Source: Terriglobales bacterium (lineage in GTDB: Bacteria > Acidobacteriota > Terriglobia > Terriglobales > Acidobacteriaceae). Taken from it: DNA of 64,000 bases. The DNA is taken from NCBI GenBank assembly GCA_035764005.1, contig DASTZZ010000055.1, positions 1 to 64,000 of the forward strand, read 5' to 3'. This document shows, piece after piece, positions 17,598-26,798 of this stretch. The notes below the pieces were generated by a model. The model saw nothing but the letters and a program-made list of their open reading frames with translations. It was not told the origin of the DNA and did no database searches. A program made the translations under genes and the position numbers. The stretch's first letter is position 1. Each line of letters starts with the position of its first letter.

Positions 17598-18454
17598 CTG
17601 CGCGCGCTCCGTTGCCGCTGGGCTTCATACAATGCAACAGAGGCCGCAACTCCGGCGTTCAGCGACTCCACCCGAGTTTGCGGAATGGCTACGAACTCGT
17701 CGATAGCTGAGAAAAGTTCTCGCGAAATACCCGCTCCTTCATTGCCGATAAACAATGCACAAGAGCGCGTGAGATCTGAGTCCTGCAATCTGCGTGCATT
17801 TTGCGGGCTGCTTCCATCCGGATCGGCGGTTTGCGCCGATCGCGGCGCGACCAGCGCAAGTGCCGCGATCTCGCGAGACTTCAACTCGGCCGTCAGATCC
17901 TCGGAGGATATCTTTATGACGGGAAGCCGGAAAACGGAGCCCGCGGAGGCACGAATTACCTTTGTGTTCCACTGGCTCACCGTGCCTTCAATGGAAATCA
18001 TTGAGCCAGCACCAAAGGCCTCTGCTGAGCGGACAAGCGTCCCCAGATTTCCCGGGTCCTGAATTCCGGCGGCCACAATCACCAATGCTGGACTGGGACC
18101 CAGTGCGGCCTCGAGGTCGAATCGAGGAATCTGTACGAGTGCGGCGATGCCCTGCGGATGCTCAGTCGTTGCAGCGCTGTCAAAAACGTCATTCGGAAGG
18201 AGCAGCGCTTCCGCGTGCTTGCTGAGCTGATCAAGGATGCGTTCAGCCCTCGCTTGCGCAGACTCTCGTACGAAGAGCGCGTGAACTTTCAAGCGGCTGC
18301 GAATTGCCTCTTCGATCAGGCGGATTCCTTCGACCGCACAGAAGCCGTCATTCGAGGTTCCCTGCGCGAAAGCCTCGCGCAACTTCTTGACCAGCGCATT
18401 TTGCCGGCTGGAGACCGGACGCAGTCTTTGCCCGCTTTGGGAGGATACCGACAT
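17594..18454 (-). CDS. TrmH/SpoU-family RNA 2'-O-ribose methyltransferase
   Basis: The product has 286 residues. An N-terminal substrate-binding domain ('RQNALVKKLREAFAQG', about 15-95) precedes a SPOUT knot domain with the three family motifs: 'GIQDPGNLGTLVRSAEAFG' (motif 1), 'ALFIGNEGAGIS' (motif 2) and 'IPQTRVESLNAGVAASVALYE' (motif 3). Members methylate rRNA or tRNA ribose with SAM; the target nucleotide cannot be assigned. It is the first gene of an operon with rarA and is divergent from tsaC. Confidence 0.9.
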   Translation of the reverse strand: MSVSSQSGQRLRPVSSRQNALVKKLREAFAQGTSNDGFCAVEGIRLIEEAIRSRLKVHALFVRESAQARAERILDQLSKHAEALLLPNDVFDSAATTEHPQGIAALVQIPRFDLEAALGPSPALVIVAAGIQDPGNLGTLVRSAEAFGAGSMISIEGTVSQWNTKVIRASAGSVFRLPVIKISSEDLTAELKSREIAALALVAPRSAQTADPDGSSPQNARRLQDSDLTRSCALFIGNEGAGISRELFSAIDEFVAIPQTRVESLNAGVAASVALYEAQRQRSARR

Positions 18455-18567
18455 GGCTTGAAATTATTGTATTCTGCGCCACTTGCAGTTCCGGATGACG
18501 ATGCGGCTCGCATGATTTATGCTTAGCATCGCCCGTTTCACTTACTTCGCGCCGATAAGAGGAACAA

Positions 18568-19227
18568 TTGCCGGCAGAACTTCTGAAGATCAACAGCAGC
18601 CAGCCGGAACCAAAACTAGTAAGTTACGCTGCCGAACGCATCCGCCAGGGCCTGGTGCTGGGAATGCCGACGGACACCTTCTACGGCCTTGCCGCCGATC
18701 CGGTGAACCTTCGCGCCGTGGAGCGCATTTACGAGATCAAGAGCCGCTCGCGCCACAAGCCGCTCTCGCTGCTGGTCGAAAGCATCGATCAGGCAGCCGA
18801 TCTTTCGCGCAATCCTCCAGATGTATTCCATCACCTTGCGAGGAAATACTGGCCGGGACCGCTGACCATCATCGTGAAGGCCAGTTCGCGATTGCCGTTA
18901 AAAGTGACGGCCAACACCGGCAACGTTGCTCTCCGCGTGCCGGACTCCCCGATTCCTGTGGCCATCATTCGCGAGATTGGATTTCCCATTACCGCAACCT
19001 CGGCGAACCTGCTGGGAGCGTCTGAATGCACCACGGCGGAGTGTGTCCGCGAACAAATGGGCGATCGAATCTCCATCATCGTCAACGGCGGCCGCACACA
19101 GCGCGACGTACCGACCACCATCGTCGATCTAAGCGGCAATCCCATGCAGTGGCAGATCATCCGCGATGGCGCAATTCCCGCGGATGAGATTTCGCCCATC
19201 CTCTGGCCTGATGTCGAGCACGACTAA
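18568..19227 (+). CDS. tsaC: L-threonylcarbamoyladenylate synthase (TsaC/YrdC/Sua5 family)
   Basis: The product has 219 residues. 'GLVLGMPTDTFYGLAADP', 'YEIKSRSRHKPLSLLV', 'YWPGPLTIIVKA' and 'VALRVPD...PITATSANLLGAS' are the conserved nucleotide- and threonine-binding motifs of YrdC domains. It makes threonylcarbamoyl-AMP for the t6A37 modification of ANN-decoding tRNAs. It lacks the extra C-terminal Sua5 domain. The start is TTG 18568 with AGAGG five bases upstream. The last 17 bases overlap the YdcF-like gene, so the two are co-transcribed. Confidence 0.92.
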   Translation: MPAELLKINSSQPEPKLVSYAAERIRQGLVLGMPTDTFYGLAADPVNLRAVERIYEIKSRSRHKPLSLLVESIDQAADLSRNPPDVFHHLARKYWPGPLTIIVKASSRLPLKVTANTGNVALRVPDSPIPVAIIREIGFPITATSANLLGASECTTAECVREQMGDRISIIVNGGRTQRDVPTTIVDLSGNPMQWQIIRDGAIPADEISPILWPDVEHD

Positions 19228-19816
19228 ATCGAGCGTGTGGTTCCGGATCCTTGCAGCTCTCTTCATGTTTGCGGTGATTTGGGTTTGCGGTGTCTATTGG
19301 TTCGTTAATCGCCAGGCAAATAAGGACGAATCTCAGAGAGCGGACGCCATCGTTGTTTTCGGCGCCGCCGAATACGCCGGCCGTCCGTCGCCTGTCTATC
19401 GAGCGCGCCTGGACCACGCTTACACCTTGTTTCGTGAAGGCATGGCGCCGCTGATTGTCACCACCGGCGGTGGCGCGCAGGATCCACACTTCACCGAAGG
19501 TGGGGTTGGGCGAGATTACCTGGTGAGTCGCGGGGTTCCAGATCGGAACATCATCGCCGAGACGCAAAGCAACGACACCAGCGAATCCGCAGTGCGCGTC
19601 GCGAATATCTTCCGCGAGAACGGAATTCACACTTGTCTCGCAGTGAGCGACAGCTATCACATGTTCCGCGTCAAGCAAATGCTCGGACGAGAGGGAATCA
19701 CAGTGTATGCTTCACCCCGACCTGACTCCCGCCTGCCCAGCCAATGGGAACGTATTCGCCTCAAGCTCCGGGAAGTCATGAGCTATACCGCGTGGAAACT
19801 CCGCCTGCCAATTTGA
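19211..19816 (+). CDS. YdcF-like DUF218 membrane-anchored protein
   Basis: The product has 201 residues. One N-terminal membrane helix (about 10-31) is followed by a DUF218 domain: 'ADAIVVFGAAEYAGRPSPVYRARLDHA', 'PLIVTTGGGAQ' and 'SNDTSESAVRVANIF'. In other bacteria this family includes SanA/YdcF and the ElyC envelope factor; the enzyme activity is unclear. ATG 19211 is chosen over an upstream in-frame ATG because the membrane anchor follows directly. Confidence 0.85.
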   Translation: MSSTTKSSVWFRILAALFMFAVIWVCGVYWFVNRQANKDESQRADAIVVFGAAEYAGRPSPVYRARLDHAYTLFREGMAPLIVTTGGGAQDPHFTEGGVGRDYLVSRGVPDRNIIAETQSNDTSESAVRVANIFRENGIHTCLAVSDSYHMFRVKQMLGREGITVYASPRPDSRLPSQWERIRLKLREVMSYTAWKLRLPI

Positions 19817-19921
19817 ACTTCCAAACCGCAAGTGACCGAAGTCACCTTCGCATCCTGGTGATAATCAGCTACTCTGCAACTGTTGTTCCGCTTGCGGGTT
19901 TGAGGCAAGTGGAGGCTGTGA

Positions 19922-20308
19922 ATGGGACCAAGGCTCGCAATTCTATTTTCCGCAGGCGCATTGGCGCTGATGTCCGGCTTGCCGGCACGCGCGGCGGAGA
20001 AAGCTTCGATCTCATATCCCAGCCAGCCATCCACGAAGACCGGGTGCCCCGCAGTCATTCAGGGACAGCGCAACGTCCTGGAGATGGTCGCTGAACAGCT
20101 CGACCTCTCGGATGGACAGAAATTTGAGTTGCAGAGCCTGCTCCAGCAGGAGCACAAGCAACTGACCGCTCTACACCAGGATTTGAATTCGACCGACGCG
20201 CAGAAGAGCGCGAGATCTCGCGAGATCAGGCGCCAGACTAAGAACAGCTTTGTAGCCGTTTTGACTGCCGATCAGAGACGCGAATTCAACAGGATTATGG
20301 GGCGATAG
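19922..20308 (+). CDS. Small periplasmic Spy/CpxP-like (LTxxQ) protein
   Basis: The product has 128 residues. A cleavable signal peptide ends at 'GLPARAAEK' (about residue 25). The rest is helical with 'LDLSDGQKFELQSLLQQEHKQLTALHQDL' and a C-terminal 'LTADQRREFNRIM', the LTxxQ signature of Spy/CpxP-like periplasmic proteins that act as chaperones or metal/stress sensors. It is followed by a strong terminator, so it is probably the last gene of its unit. Confidence 0.7.
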   Translation: MGPRLAILFSAGALALMSGLPARAAEKASISYPSQPSTKTGCPAVIQGQRNVLEMVAEQLDLSDGQKFELQSLLQQEHKQLTALHQDLNSTDAQKSARSREIRRQTKNSFVAVLTADQRREFNRIMGR

Positions 20309-20358
20309 CTCCGAAAGTTCTAAAAGCGACAGCAAAAACGAACAGCAGACAAGCGACT

Positions 20359-20389
20359 GGGCGGACTCAAGAGTCCGCCCGATTTTTTT
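20359..20389 (+). terminator. Rho-independent terminator
   Basis: A 10-bp GC-rich stem, GGGCGGACTC paired with GAGTCCGCCC around a minimal loop, is followed by GATTTTTTT. It ends the transcript of the Spy-like gene. Confidence 0.93.
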
Positions 20390-20428
20390 GACGTGGGTTG
20401 CGCGAACAGATAGAAGTTAGAAGACGCA

Positions 20429-21646
20429 ATGCTGCGGCTCGCAATCCAATCTGCGCTGTCGGTGCTCACGCTGTGCGGAGTCGGCTTCTGCTTCGTTTCC
20501 ATTTGGAGCGCACGGCAATTTCGTCAATGGGTAAGCAAACAGTTGCCAAGCGGCTTCGCCCCGTCGGTTTCCATTTTGAAACCCGTTAAGGGAGCGGATG
20601 AGGACTCATACGAAGCGTTTCGCAGCCATTGCGTGCAGGACTACGGCAGTGAATACCAGATCATTTTCGGAGTGAACGACAGCGCAGATCCTGCAATTCC
20701 GTTAGTGCAACGGCTCGTCGCCGAATTCCCGGCCCGCGACATTCGCCTCGTGATTTGCTCCGAAGTGTTCGGCACGAATCGCAAAGTGAGCAATCTGATG
20801 CACCTGCTACGCGAAGCCAAATACGATTACGTGCTCGTGAATGATGGCGACATTCATGTTTCCAGCGAATATCTAACCTCTGTGATGGGAGCTTTCTCCT
20901 CGTCCAAAGTGGGAATGGTAACTTGCCTTTATCGCGGAATCCCCGGCAAGACACTGGGCTCGCGACTGGAGGCTCTGGGCATTTCGACAGACTTTGCAGC
21001 CGGCGTACTCACAGCATGGCTCATGGAAGACGGACTGCGGTTCGGCCTGGGTTCGACTCTGGCCATGAGGCGTACAGCTTTGCAAACGATCGGCGGCCTT
21101 GAGACCGTCGTTGACTACCTCGCCGACGACTATCAATTGGGAAAGCGCATCGCCGAATCTGGTTTCAAAGTGGAACTTGCTCCCGTCGTGGTGGAAACCT
21201 CAGTTCCACCGTATTCATTCCGTGAGTTTTGGGAGCATCAGATCCGCTGGGCGCGCACCATGCGCGTCTCCCGCCCCGAGGGATACGCTGGTCTGGCGCT
21301 CACGCACCCATTCGCGTGGTCAATCTTGCTGGTATTTGCCAGTCCAGGCGTGTGGTGGTCGTGGATTCTACTGATGGCGGCTTTCGCTGCTCGAGCCGCA
21401 TGCGCATTTAGTACGGGATTGCTGACGCTACGGGATCGCTTCCTATTTCGGGACTTCTGGCTGGTGCCGCTGCGGGACTTGCTTGCATTAGCAATCTGGA
21501 TCTGGAGTTACGCCGGCAGTTCGATTACGTGGCGAGGCGAGCATTTCCGGCTAAAGGACGGTCGAATGTTGCCATTAGCAAGAGCTCAATCCAGTTCACA
21601 TCCTGAACCTGCAAAGCCCAGCCCTGCCGAAGCTCAGCGACGATAA
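20429..21646 (+). CDS. hpnI: Ceramide-glucosyltransferase-like GT21, hopanoid enzyme HpnI
   Basis: The product has 405 residues. An N-terminal membrane helix precedes a GT-A glycosyltransferase domain with 'PSVSILKPVKGADEDSYEAF', the D1/D2 motifs 'VNDSAD' and 'NDGDIH', D3 'LADDYQLGKRIAE' and the processive-type '(H)QIRWART' box. Two to three C-terminal membrane helices follow. This order matches bacterial HpnI, which attaches N-acetylglucosamine to bacteriohopanetetrol, and eukaryotic ceramide glucosyltransferases. No other hopanoid gene is adjacent, so the exact lipid acceptor is inferred. Its 3' end overlaps the convergent small membrane protein by 13 bp. Confidence 0.82.
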   Translation: MLRLAIQSALSVLTLCGVGFCFVSIWSARQFRQWVSKQLPSGFAPSVSILKPVKGADEDSYEAFRSHCVQDYGSEYQIIFGVNDSADPAIPLVQRLVAEFPARDIRLVICSEVFGTNRKVSNLMHLLREAKYDYVLVNDGDIHVSSEYLTSVMGAFSSSKVGMVTCLYRGIPGKTLGSRLEALGISTDFAAGVLTAWLMEDGLRFGLGSTLAMRRTALQTIGGLETVVDYLADDYQLGKRIAESGFKVELAPVVVETSVPPYSFREFWEHQIRWARTMRVSRPEGYAGLALTHPFAWSILLVFASPGVWWSWILLMAAFAARAACAFSTGLLTLRDRFLFRDFWLVPLRDLLALAIWIWSYAGSSITWRGEHFRLKDGRMLPLARAQSSSHPEPAKPSPAEAQRR

Positions 21647-21849
21647 GCTGGCGGAAGGATCACAATTTCCCTGCGCGTATCCCCAGTGCACGCCCAGGCA
21701 AAGCAGACGATCCAACCGATGATCGACCAGCCCAAAAAGAAGTTCCACAGGAAAATAGCGCCTGAACTCACGTGCCGACGCTGATGCGCGACGATCGCCG
21801 GCAGAAAGTACATTGCCACTCCGCACAGAAACGCAAGCATGGTGAACAT
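21634..21849 (-). CDS. Small superinfection-immunity-like membrane protein
   Basis: The product has 71 residues and two membrane helices. 'YFLPAIVAHQRRHVSSGAIFLWNFFLGWSIIGWIVCFAWA' fits the superinfection immunity protein family (PF14373; e.g. phage T4 Imm-like), which is widespread in bacterial chromosomes without a phage context. The start ATG 21849 has an ideal AGGAGG (21856-21861) six bases upstream, so the longer open frame is not used. Confidence 0.8.
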   Translation of the reverse strand: MFTMLAFLCGVAMYFLPAIVAHQRRHVSSGAIFLWNFFLGWSIIGWIVCFAWACTGDTRREIVILPPAYRR

Positions 21850-21985
21850 CGCACGCCTCCTGCTGTTTATTACGCGTTGATTGTACGTTTTGTTCCATTC
21901 CTCGCAAAGCATCCTGCCCATCTGGCTGATGCGGCGTCGCGGGCTCCACGCCAATAATGCCCATCAAGGTAGTGGAGAAGAAAAA

Positions 21986-22909
21986 ATGGCAATAGCAGTT
22001 CAGGCCCAGTGGGACACGCTTTCAGGACAGTTCGCGGAAGTAGCTGAGCAGGCGAGCAAGTTTGTGGTCGCTGTGCATGGTGGTGGCGGACGAATCGCGG
22101 TGAGCGGGATTCTCTGGCGCTCAGGAATTGTCGTAACGGCAAGTTATGTGCTCCGCCGCATCGGAGAGTACGAGGTTGTCTTATGGGACAAATCGAGCAA
22201 GAAGGCCTCGTTAGCTGGGCGAGATCCAGGAACTGATCTGGCGGTACTTCGCGTTGAGGGTTCGACTTCCACGACGAGTCAATTCGCGAATGCCGACGAG
22301 ATACGCGTAGGGCAAGTGGTTCTAGCGATCGGACGCTCCACGCTGGGGGACTTGTCTGCGAGCGCGGGCATCATCGCGCGCCTCGGAGATTCATGGCAGA
22401 CCTGGCGCGGAGGTCGGGTGGACAGGCTGTTGCGTCCGGATGTAACGCTCTATCGTGGCCAGTCGGGAAGCGCTCTTGTCGACTCGCGCGCTCGAGTGCT
22501 GGGGATGAACACTTCGGCTCTGGCGCGCTCAGCAGCCATCACCGTTCCGAACACCACGGTTGATCGCGTGGTCAACGAAATCCTGCAACACGGTGGGGTC
22601 TTCCGCCCCTATCTTGGCTTGGCGATGCAGCCAATCGCAATCCCACCGGAACTCAAAACGAGGTTCAACCTGCAGTCGGAAACAGCGCTGATGGTGATGC
22701 AGGTGGAAGCGTCAAGTCCTAGTGCCGACGCGGGAATAACCCTTGGCGATGTTGTTGTCGGAATAGCCGGCGCTCCCGTTCAGGGCATCGAGGAGATCCA
22801 GCGGGCGCTTTCGATAACCAAGCGGGGAGATTCCGTGGACGTTGAATACGTTCGTGGGGGGCAGCTCGCGTCAGTCAAAGTGAAATTGTCCGACCGACCA
22901 AGAAACTGA
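21986..22909 (+). CDS. HtrA-like trypsin-fold/PDZ protein, probably proteolytically dead
   Basis: The product has 307 residues with no signal peptide. A trypsin-like domain (about 20-195) and one PDZ domain (about 205-300, 'DAGITLGDVVVGIAGAPVQG') are visible. The triad Asp84 ('GTDLAVLRV') and Ser160 ('GQSGSALVD') are in place, but the His position in 'IVVTASYVL' is Tyr54, where active HtrA proteins have 'AHV'. It is therefore likely a non-catalytic, peptide-binding HtrA relative in the cytoplasm. ATG 21986 follows GGAG. The LuxR-type gene begins 18 bp downstream, so the two probably form an operon. Confidence 0.8.
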   Translation: MAIAVQAQWDTLSGQFAEVAEQASKFVVAVHGGGGRIAVSGILWRSGIVVTASYVLRRIGEYEVVLWDKSSKKASLAGRDPGTDLAVLRVEGSTSTTSQFANADEIRVGQVVLAIGRSTLGDLSASAGIIARLGDSWQTWRGGRVDRLLRPDVTLYRGQSGSALVDSRARVLGMNTSALARSAAITVPNTTVDRVVNEILQHGGVFRPYLGLAMQPIAIPPELKTRFNLQSETALMVMQVEASSPSADAGITLGDVVVGIAGAPVQGIEEIQRALSITKRGDSVDVEYVRGGQLASVKVKLSDRPRN

Positions 22910-22927
22910 AACATCTAACCGTGCAAC

Positions 22928-23578
22928 ATGGCAACTATTTTCGCCGACAACTCGCTGCGAGGAGCCGGTCCTAAGTTGCGGGATCGCGCAGTTTCGGTTG
23001 TGATTGGTGCGGGGTCCTCGGCGGTTCGGCACAAATTGGAGCAACTCGCTCGGAGTGCCGGCATGCAAGTCATGCCGGAATCTTCGAAGCATGATGTTGT
23101 TTTGTATGGCATCGATGCGCATTTCACATTACCTGAGTCCACTGAAGCCCTGACCGTTTTAACTCGGCAGAGCGCTATCTGCATTGTTTGCGTCAAGGAC
23201 GCCGATTCAATCCAGCCCATCTCGCGACTACTGCAGGCAGGCATCTCCGCAATCCTGCCGATTGAAATCGAGTTAGCGCAATTCCGTTCCGCACTTGAAG
23301 CCGTTCGCTCCGGCTTGCAAGTGGTACATCCATCCTTCATCCAACAGAAACGCCGTTCTATCACCGCAGAGAACGCAGCAGAGGAACTCACTGATCGGGA
23401 GCAGCAAGTCTTGTCAATGATGGCCGATGGATTAGGCAATAAAGAGATTGCTGTTCGTCTTGGCATCTCGACGCATACCGTCAAATTTCACATCAGCTCT
23501 ATTTTGGGAAAACTCGGGGCCGGCTCTCGTACCGAAGCTGTCAGCATTGGCATGCGAACGGGTAGAGTGCTGATCTAG
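22928..23578 (+). CDS. LuxR/NarL-type regulator with degenerate receiver
   Basis: The product has 216 residues. The C-terminal GerE/LuxR helix-turn-helix (about 148-210) is intact: 'ELTDREQQVLSMMADGLGNKEIAVRLGISTHTVKFH'. The N-terminal half has a receiver-like fold but lacks the phosphorylation residues: the acidic pair is 'VIGAGSS', the phosphoacceptor site reads 'DVVLYGID' with Gly where Asp is expected, and the conserved Lys is missing in 'AILPIEIE'. It should bind DNA without conventional phosphorylation, perhaps responding to the co-encoded HtrA-like protein. Its 3' end overlaps the convergent RND gene by 4 bp. Confidence 0.82.
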   Translation: MATIFADNSLRGAGPKLRDRAVSVVIGAGSSAVRHKLEQLARSAGMQVMPESSKHDVVLYGIDAHFTLPESTEALTVLTRQSAICIVCVKDADSIQPISRLLQAGISAILPIEIELAQFRSALEAVRSGLQVVHPSFIQQKRRSITAENAAEELTDREQQVLSMMADGLGNKEIAVRLGISTHTVKFHISSILGKLGAGSRTEAVSIGMRTGRVLI

Positions 23579-26500
23579 TCTCCAGTCGCAGGCTGGACTG
23601 GGCGATGACGCATCGCCGCTCTACGTGAGAAGCGCAGACGGAACCGGTCAAGGTAGAGGTAGACCACCGGAGTGGTGAACAACGTGAGCATCTGGCTTAC
23701 GAGCAATCCCCCAACGATGGCGATACCGAGTGGCCGTCGCAGCTCGCTTCCCGTTCCGGTACCGATCGCAAGTGGCAATGCGCCGAACATTGCCGCCATG
23801 GTGGTCATCATGATGGGGCGGAAGCGGAGCAGGCAGGCTTCTCGGATCGCTTGCTCGGGCGTTCGGCCGCCTTCACGTTCCGTCTGCAGAGCGAAGTCGA
23901 TCATCATGATGGCGTTCTTCTTCACGATGCCGATCAGCAGAATGATGCCAATCATGGCAATCACCGTGAACTCCGTATTGGTCAATAACAGAAAGATCAG
24001 CGCACCAACGCCCGCCGACGGCAAAGTGGAGAGAATCGTCACCGGATGTACGACGCTCTCATACAACATTCCCAAGACGATATAGACAGCGGCCAGAGCA
24101 GTGATGATGAGAATTGGTTCGCTCGAAAGCGAATCCTGAAATGCCTGCGCAGTACCCTGGAATCCGCCATGCACGGTGCTCGGCATGCCCATCTGGCCTT
24201 CGACAGCGGCGAGCGCATCCACCGCCTGTCCAAGCGAGACGTTCGGGGCCAGGTTGAACGAAATTGTGATCGCAGGAAATTGTCCCTGATGCGCGACTGA
24301 AATCGCAGTCTCCGACATCTGGAAGTGCGCGAACGCGCTGAGCGGGACCTCCATTCCACGGGAGGAGTGGACGTAAATATTCTTCAACGAATCCGGACTT
24401 TCGCTAAAGCGGGGATCCACTTCCATAACGACGTGGTATTGGTTCTGGTCCTGGTACATGACCGAGACTTGCCGCTGACCAAAAGCAGAATAGAGCGTAC
24501 TGTCGATCGCTGTCGGCGAAACTCCCAGTCGAGAAGCGGTATCACGATCAATGACCACGGTTGCTTCCAGGCCATGATTCTGCTGATCGCTCGATACATC
24601 GCGCAGTTCGGGCATTCTTCGCATCTTCTCGTAAAGGCGAGGTGCCCAAGTGAGCAAGTCCTGCAGGTTGTCACCTTGCAGCGTGTACTGGAATTGGGAA
24701 TTGCTCTGACGTCCGCCGACGTTCACGTCCTGCACGGGAACCATGAAAAGCTGCGCGCCGGGAATGTGCGAGAGCTTCGGACGAAGCCGATTCACGATGT
24801 CAAACGCAGATTCTTTCCGTCCCTGCCCCAGTGGCTTCAACTGGATGAACATGCTGGCGGAATTCAGGCCACCTCTGCCACCAGTGAAACTGATCGCCGT
24901 ATCAATGGCAGGATCTTTTAACACGATATCGTTGAGCGTTTGCAGCTTCACCGTCATCGCGTCAAAGGAGACGTCCTGCTGGGCCAGAATGCCGCCCGAA
25001 ATGCGCCCCGTGTCCTGCTGCGGGAAAAATCCTTTAGGGATGATCCAGTAGAGATAGACGCTCAAGCCGATGGTCATGAGCGTGATCAGCAACACGAGAG
25101 GCTGATGGTCGAGCACCCACTCCAGCGAGTTGCGGTAGGTTCCCAGCAGCCAATTGAAGGCCCGCTCGCCTGCATTGTAGACGCGGCCATGCTTGCGTCC
25201 GTGTTCCGACCGCAGGAACTTGGCGCACATCATTGGTGTGGTGGTCAGTGATATCACGAGCGACAGCGCGACGGCCGTACTCAGGGTGACGGCGAACTCG
25301 CGAAACAGTCTGCCGACGATTCCTCCCATCGCCAAAATGGGAATGAAAACCGCAATCAGAGACGTGCTCATCGAGAGCACAGTGAAGCCGATCTCACGAG
25401 CCCCAAGAAGGGCCGCCGGCATGGGCTTCATTCCGGCTTCCAGATGTCGCGTGATGTTCTCGATCACCACAATGGCGTCGTCTACAACAAATCCGGTAGA
25501 GATCGTCAGCGCCATCAGCGAGAGGTTATCGAGCGTGTAGCCCGCCATGTACATCACACCAAAGGTGCCGATGAGCGAGAGCGGAACTGCAACGCTGGGA
25601 ATGATCGTTGCCCACCCACTCCGCAGGAACGCGAATACAACCAGGATCACCAGCACGACTGATATGGCGAGCGTCCATTGGACGTCGGTTACCGAGGCAC
25701 GAATGGTGGTGGTGCGATCCATCACCACTTGAAGCTTGATCGTGGGAGGAATGGACGCCTGCAACTGCGGCATCACCTCACGCACGCGGTCGACGGCGCC
25801 GATGATATTGGCTCCGGGCTGGCGAAAGATCACCAGCAGTACCGCGGGTTGTCCATTCGCCAAACCAGCGTTATGCGTATCCTCAACCGAATCCTCCACG
25901 TCGGCGACTTCGTGCAGAAAGACTGGCGTCCCATTTCGGGAGGTGACGATCAGATTTTGATACTGGTCGGCCTTAAATAACTGATCATTGGTGTTGATCA
26001 GATAGGTATCGCCTGCGCCTGAAACTTCTCCCTTCGCAGAATGAGCATTGGCAGAGTTGATTGCCGAGCGCACCGCATCGATGCCGACGTTGAGCTTACT
26101 CAGCAGCAGTGGGTTGATTTCGACGCGAACCGCGGGATGCGAACTCCCTCCCACGAACACGTTCCCGATGCCTTCGATCTGAGAGAGCTTTTGCGCGAGG
26201 ATGGTGTCGGCAATGTCGTACATCTGTTGTCGCGTCATGACCGCCGACGTAAGCGCCATGATCAGAATTGGCGCATCGGCTGGATTCACTTTGCGCCAGC
26301 GTGGATTGCTGGGCAGATTTGCCGGCAATTGTCCGCGAGCGGCATTGATTGCAGCCTGCACGTCGCGGCCGGCAGCGTCAATATCGCGATTCAGATCGAA
26401 TTGCAGGGTGATGTTCGTCGATCCGAGTCCGCTGGACGAAGTCATCTGAGTGACCCCGGCGATGCGTCCGAACTGGCGCTCCAGCGGCGTTGCGACGGCA

Positions 26501-26682
26501 GAAGCCATCGTCTCCGGACTCGCTCCCGGGAGTCCCGCGTTAACTGAGATAGTTGGAAACTCGACTTCCGGAAGAGGCGCCACCGGCAACTTGGTGTAGG
26601 CCAACGCTCCAGCCAGCAACACCGCGATGCTCAGCAGCGATGTGCCGACGGGTCGCTTGATGAATGGAGTCGAGATACTCAT
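23575..26682 (-). CDS. RND efflux pump inner-membrane transporter (MdtC-like)
   Basis: The product has 1035 residues. It has the twelve-helix RND layout with two large periplasmic loops. TM4 carries the proton-relay '[14 protein letters not shown]' Asp pair, and 'PVALRVEI', 'GNVFVGG' and 'FFPQQDTGRISGGI' are typical of the MdtB/MdtC branch. It exports drugs or bile-salt-like amphiphiles using the proton gradient. ATG 26682 is used because the extra upstream residues come from an intergenic repeat. Third gene of an mdtABC-like operon (transcribed from 31366); no outer-membrane TolC gene is adjacent. Confidence 0.92.
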   Translation of the reverse strand: MSISTPFIKRPVGTSLLSIAVLLAGALAYTKLPVAPLPEVEFPTISVNAGLPGASPETMASAVATPLERQFGRIAGVTQMTSSSGLGSTNITLQFDLNRDIDAAGRDVQAAINAARGQLPANLPSNPRWRKVNPADAPILIMALTSAVMTRQQMYDIADTILAQKLSQIEGIGNVFVGGSSHPAVRVEINPLLLSKLNVGIDAVRSAINSANAHSAKGEVSGAGDTYLINTNDQLFKADQYQNLIVTSRNGTPVFLHEVADVEDSVEDTHNAGLANGQPAVLLVIFRQPGANIIGAVDRVREVMPQLQASIPPTIKLQVVMDRTTTIRASVTDVQWTLAISVVLVILVVFAFLRSGWATIIPSVAVPLSLIGTFGVMYMAGYTLDNLSLMALTISTGFVVDDAIVVIENITRHLEAGMKPMPAALLGAREIGFTVLSMSTSLIAVFIPILAMGGIVGRLFREFAVTLSTAVALSLVISLTTTPMMCAKFLRSEHGRKHGRVYNAGERAFNWLLGTYRNSLEWVLDHQPLVLLITLMTIGLSVYLYWIIPKGFFPQQDTGRISGGILAQQDVSFDAMTVKLQTLNDIVLKDPAIDTAISFTGGRGGLNSASMFIQLKPLGQGRKESAFDIVNRLRPKLSHIPGAQLFMVPVQDVNVGGRQSNSQFQYTLQGDNLQDLLTWAPRLYEKMRRMPELRDVSSDQQNHGLEATVVIDRDTASRLGVSPTAIDSTLYSAFGQRQVSVMYQDQNQYHVVMEVDPRFSESPDSLKNIYVHSSRGMEVPLSAFAHFQMSETAISVAHQGQFPAITISFNLAPNVSLGQAVDALAAVEGQMGMPSTVHGGFQGTAQAFQDSLSSEPILIITALAAVYIVLGMLYESVVHPVTILSTLPSAGVGALIFLLLTNTEFTVIAMIGIILLIGIVKKNAIMMIDFALQTEREGGRTPEQAIREACLLRFRPIMMTTMAAMFGALPLAIGTGTGSELRRPLGIAIVGGLLVSQMLTLFTTPVVYLYLDRFRLRFSRRAAMRHRPVQPATGD

Positions 26683-26691
26683 GTTGAACTG

Positions 26692-26792
26692 CGGCAATAG
26701 GCAGTAAGCGATAGGCAATCGGCTGTTCTTTCATAAGGAGACGTACCTATTGTGATTGCGAATTGCCTATTGCTTATTGCCTATTGCTTGCC
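26692..26792. repeat. Inverted pair of GCAATAGGCAATAAG-type arrays
   Basis: Left arm 26692-26724 and right arm 26762-26792 are degenerate tandem copies of a CAATAGG/CAATAAG word in opposite orientation, able to form a long imperfect hairpin between the two RND transporter genes. It creates meaningless 'PIAYCLLP' peptides in open frames. Same architecture as the other inverted arrays in this window, but with a different sequence. Confidence 0.75.
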
Positions 26793-26798
26793 TCCAAA

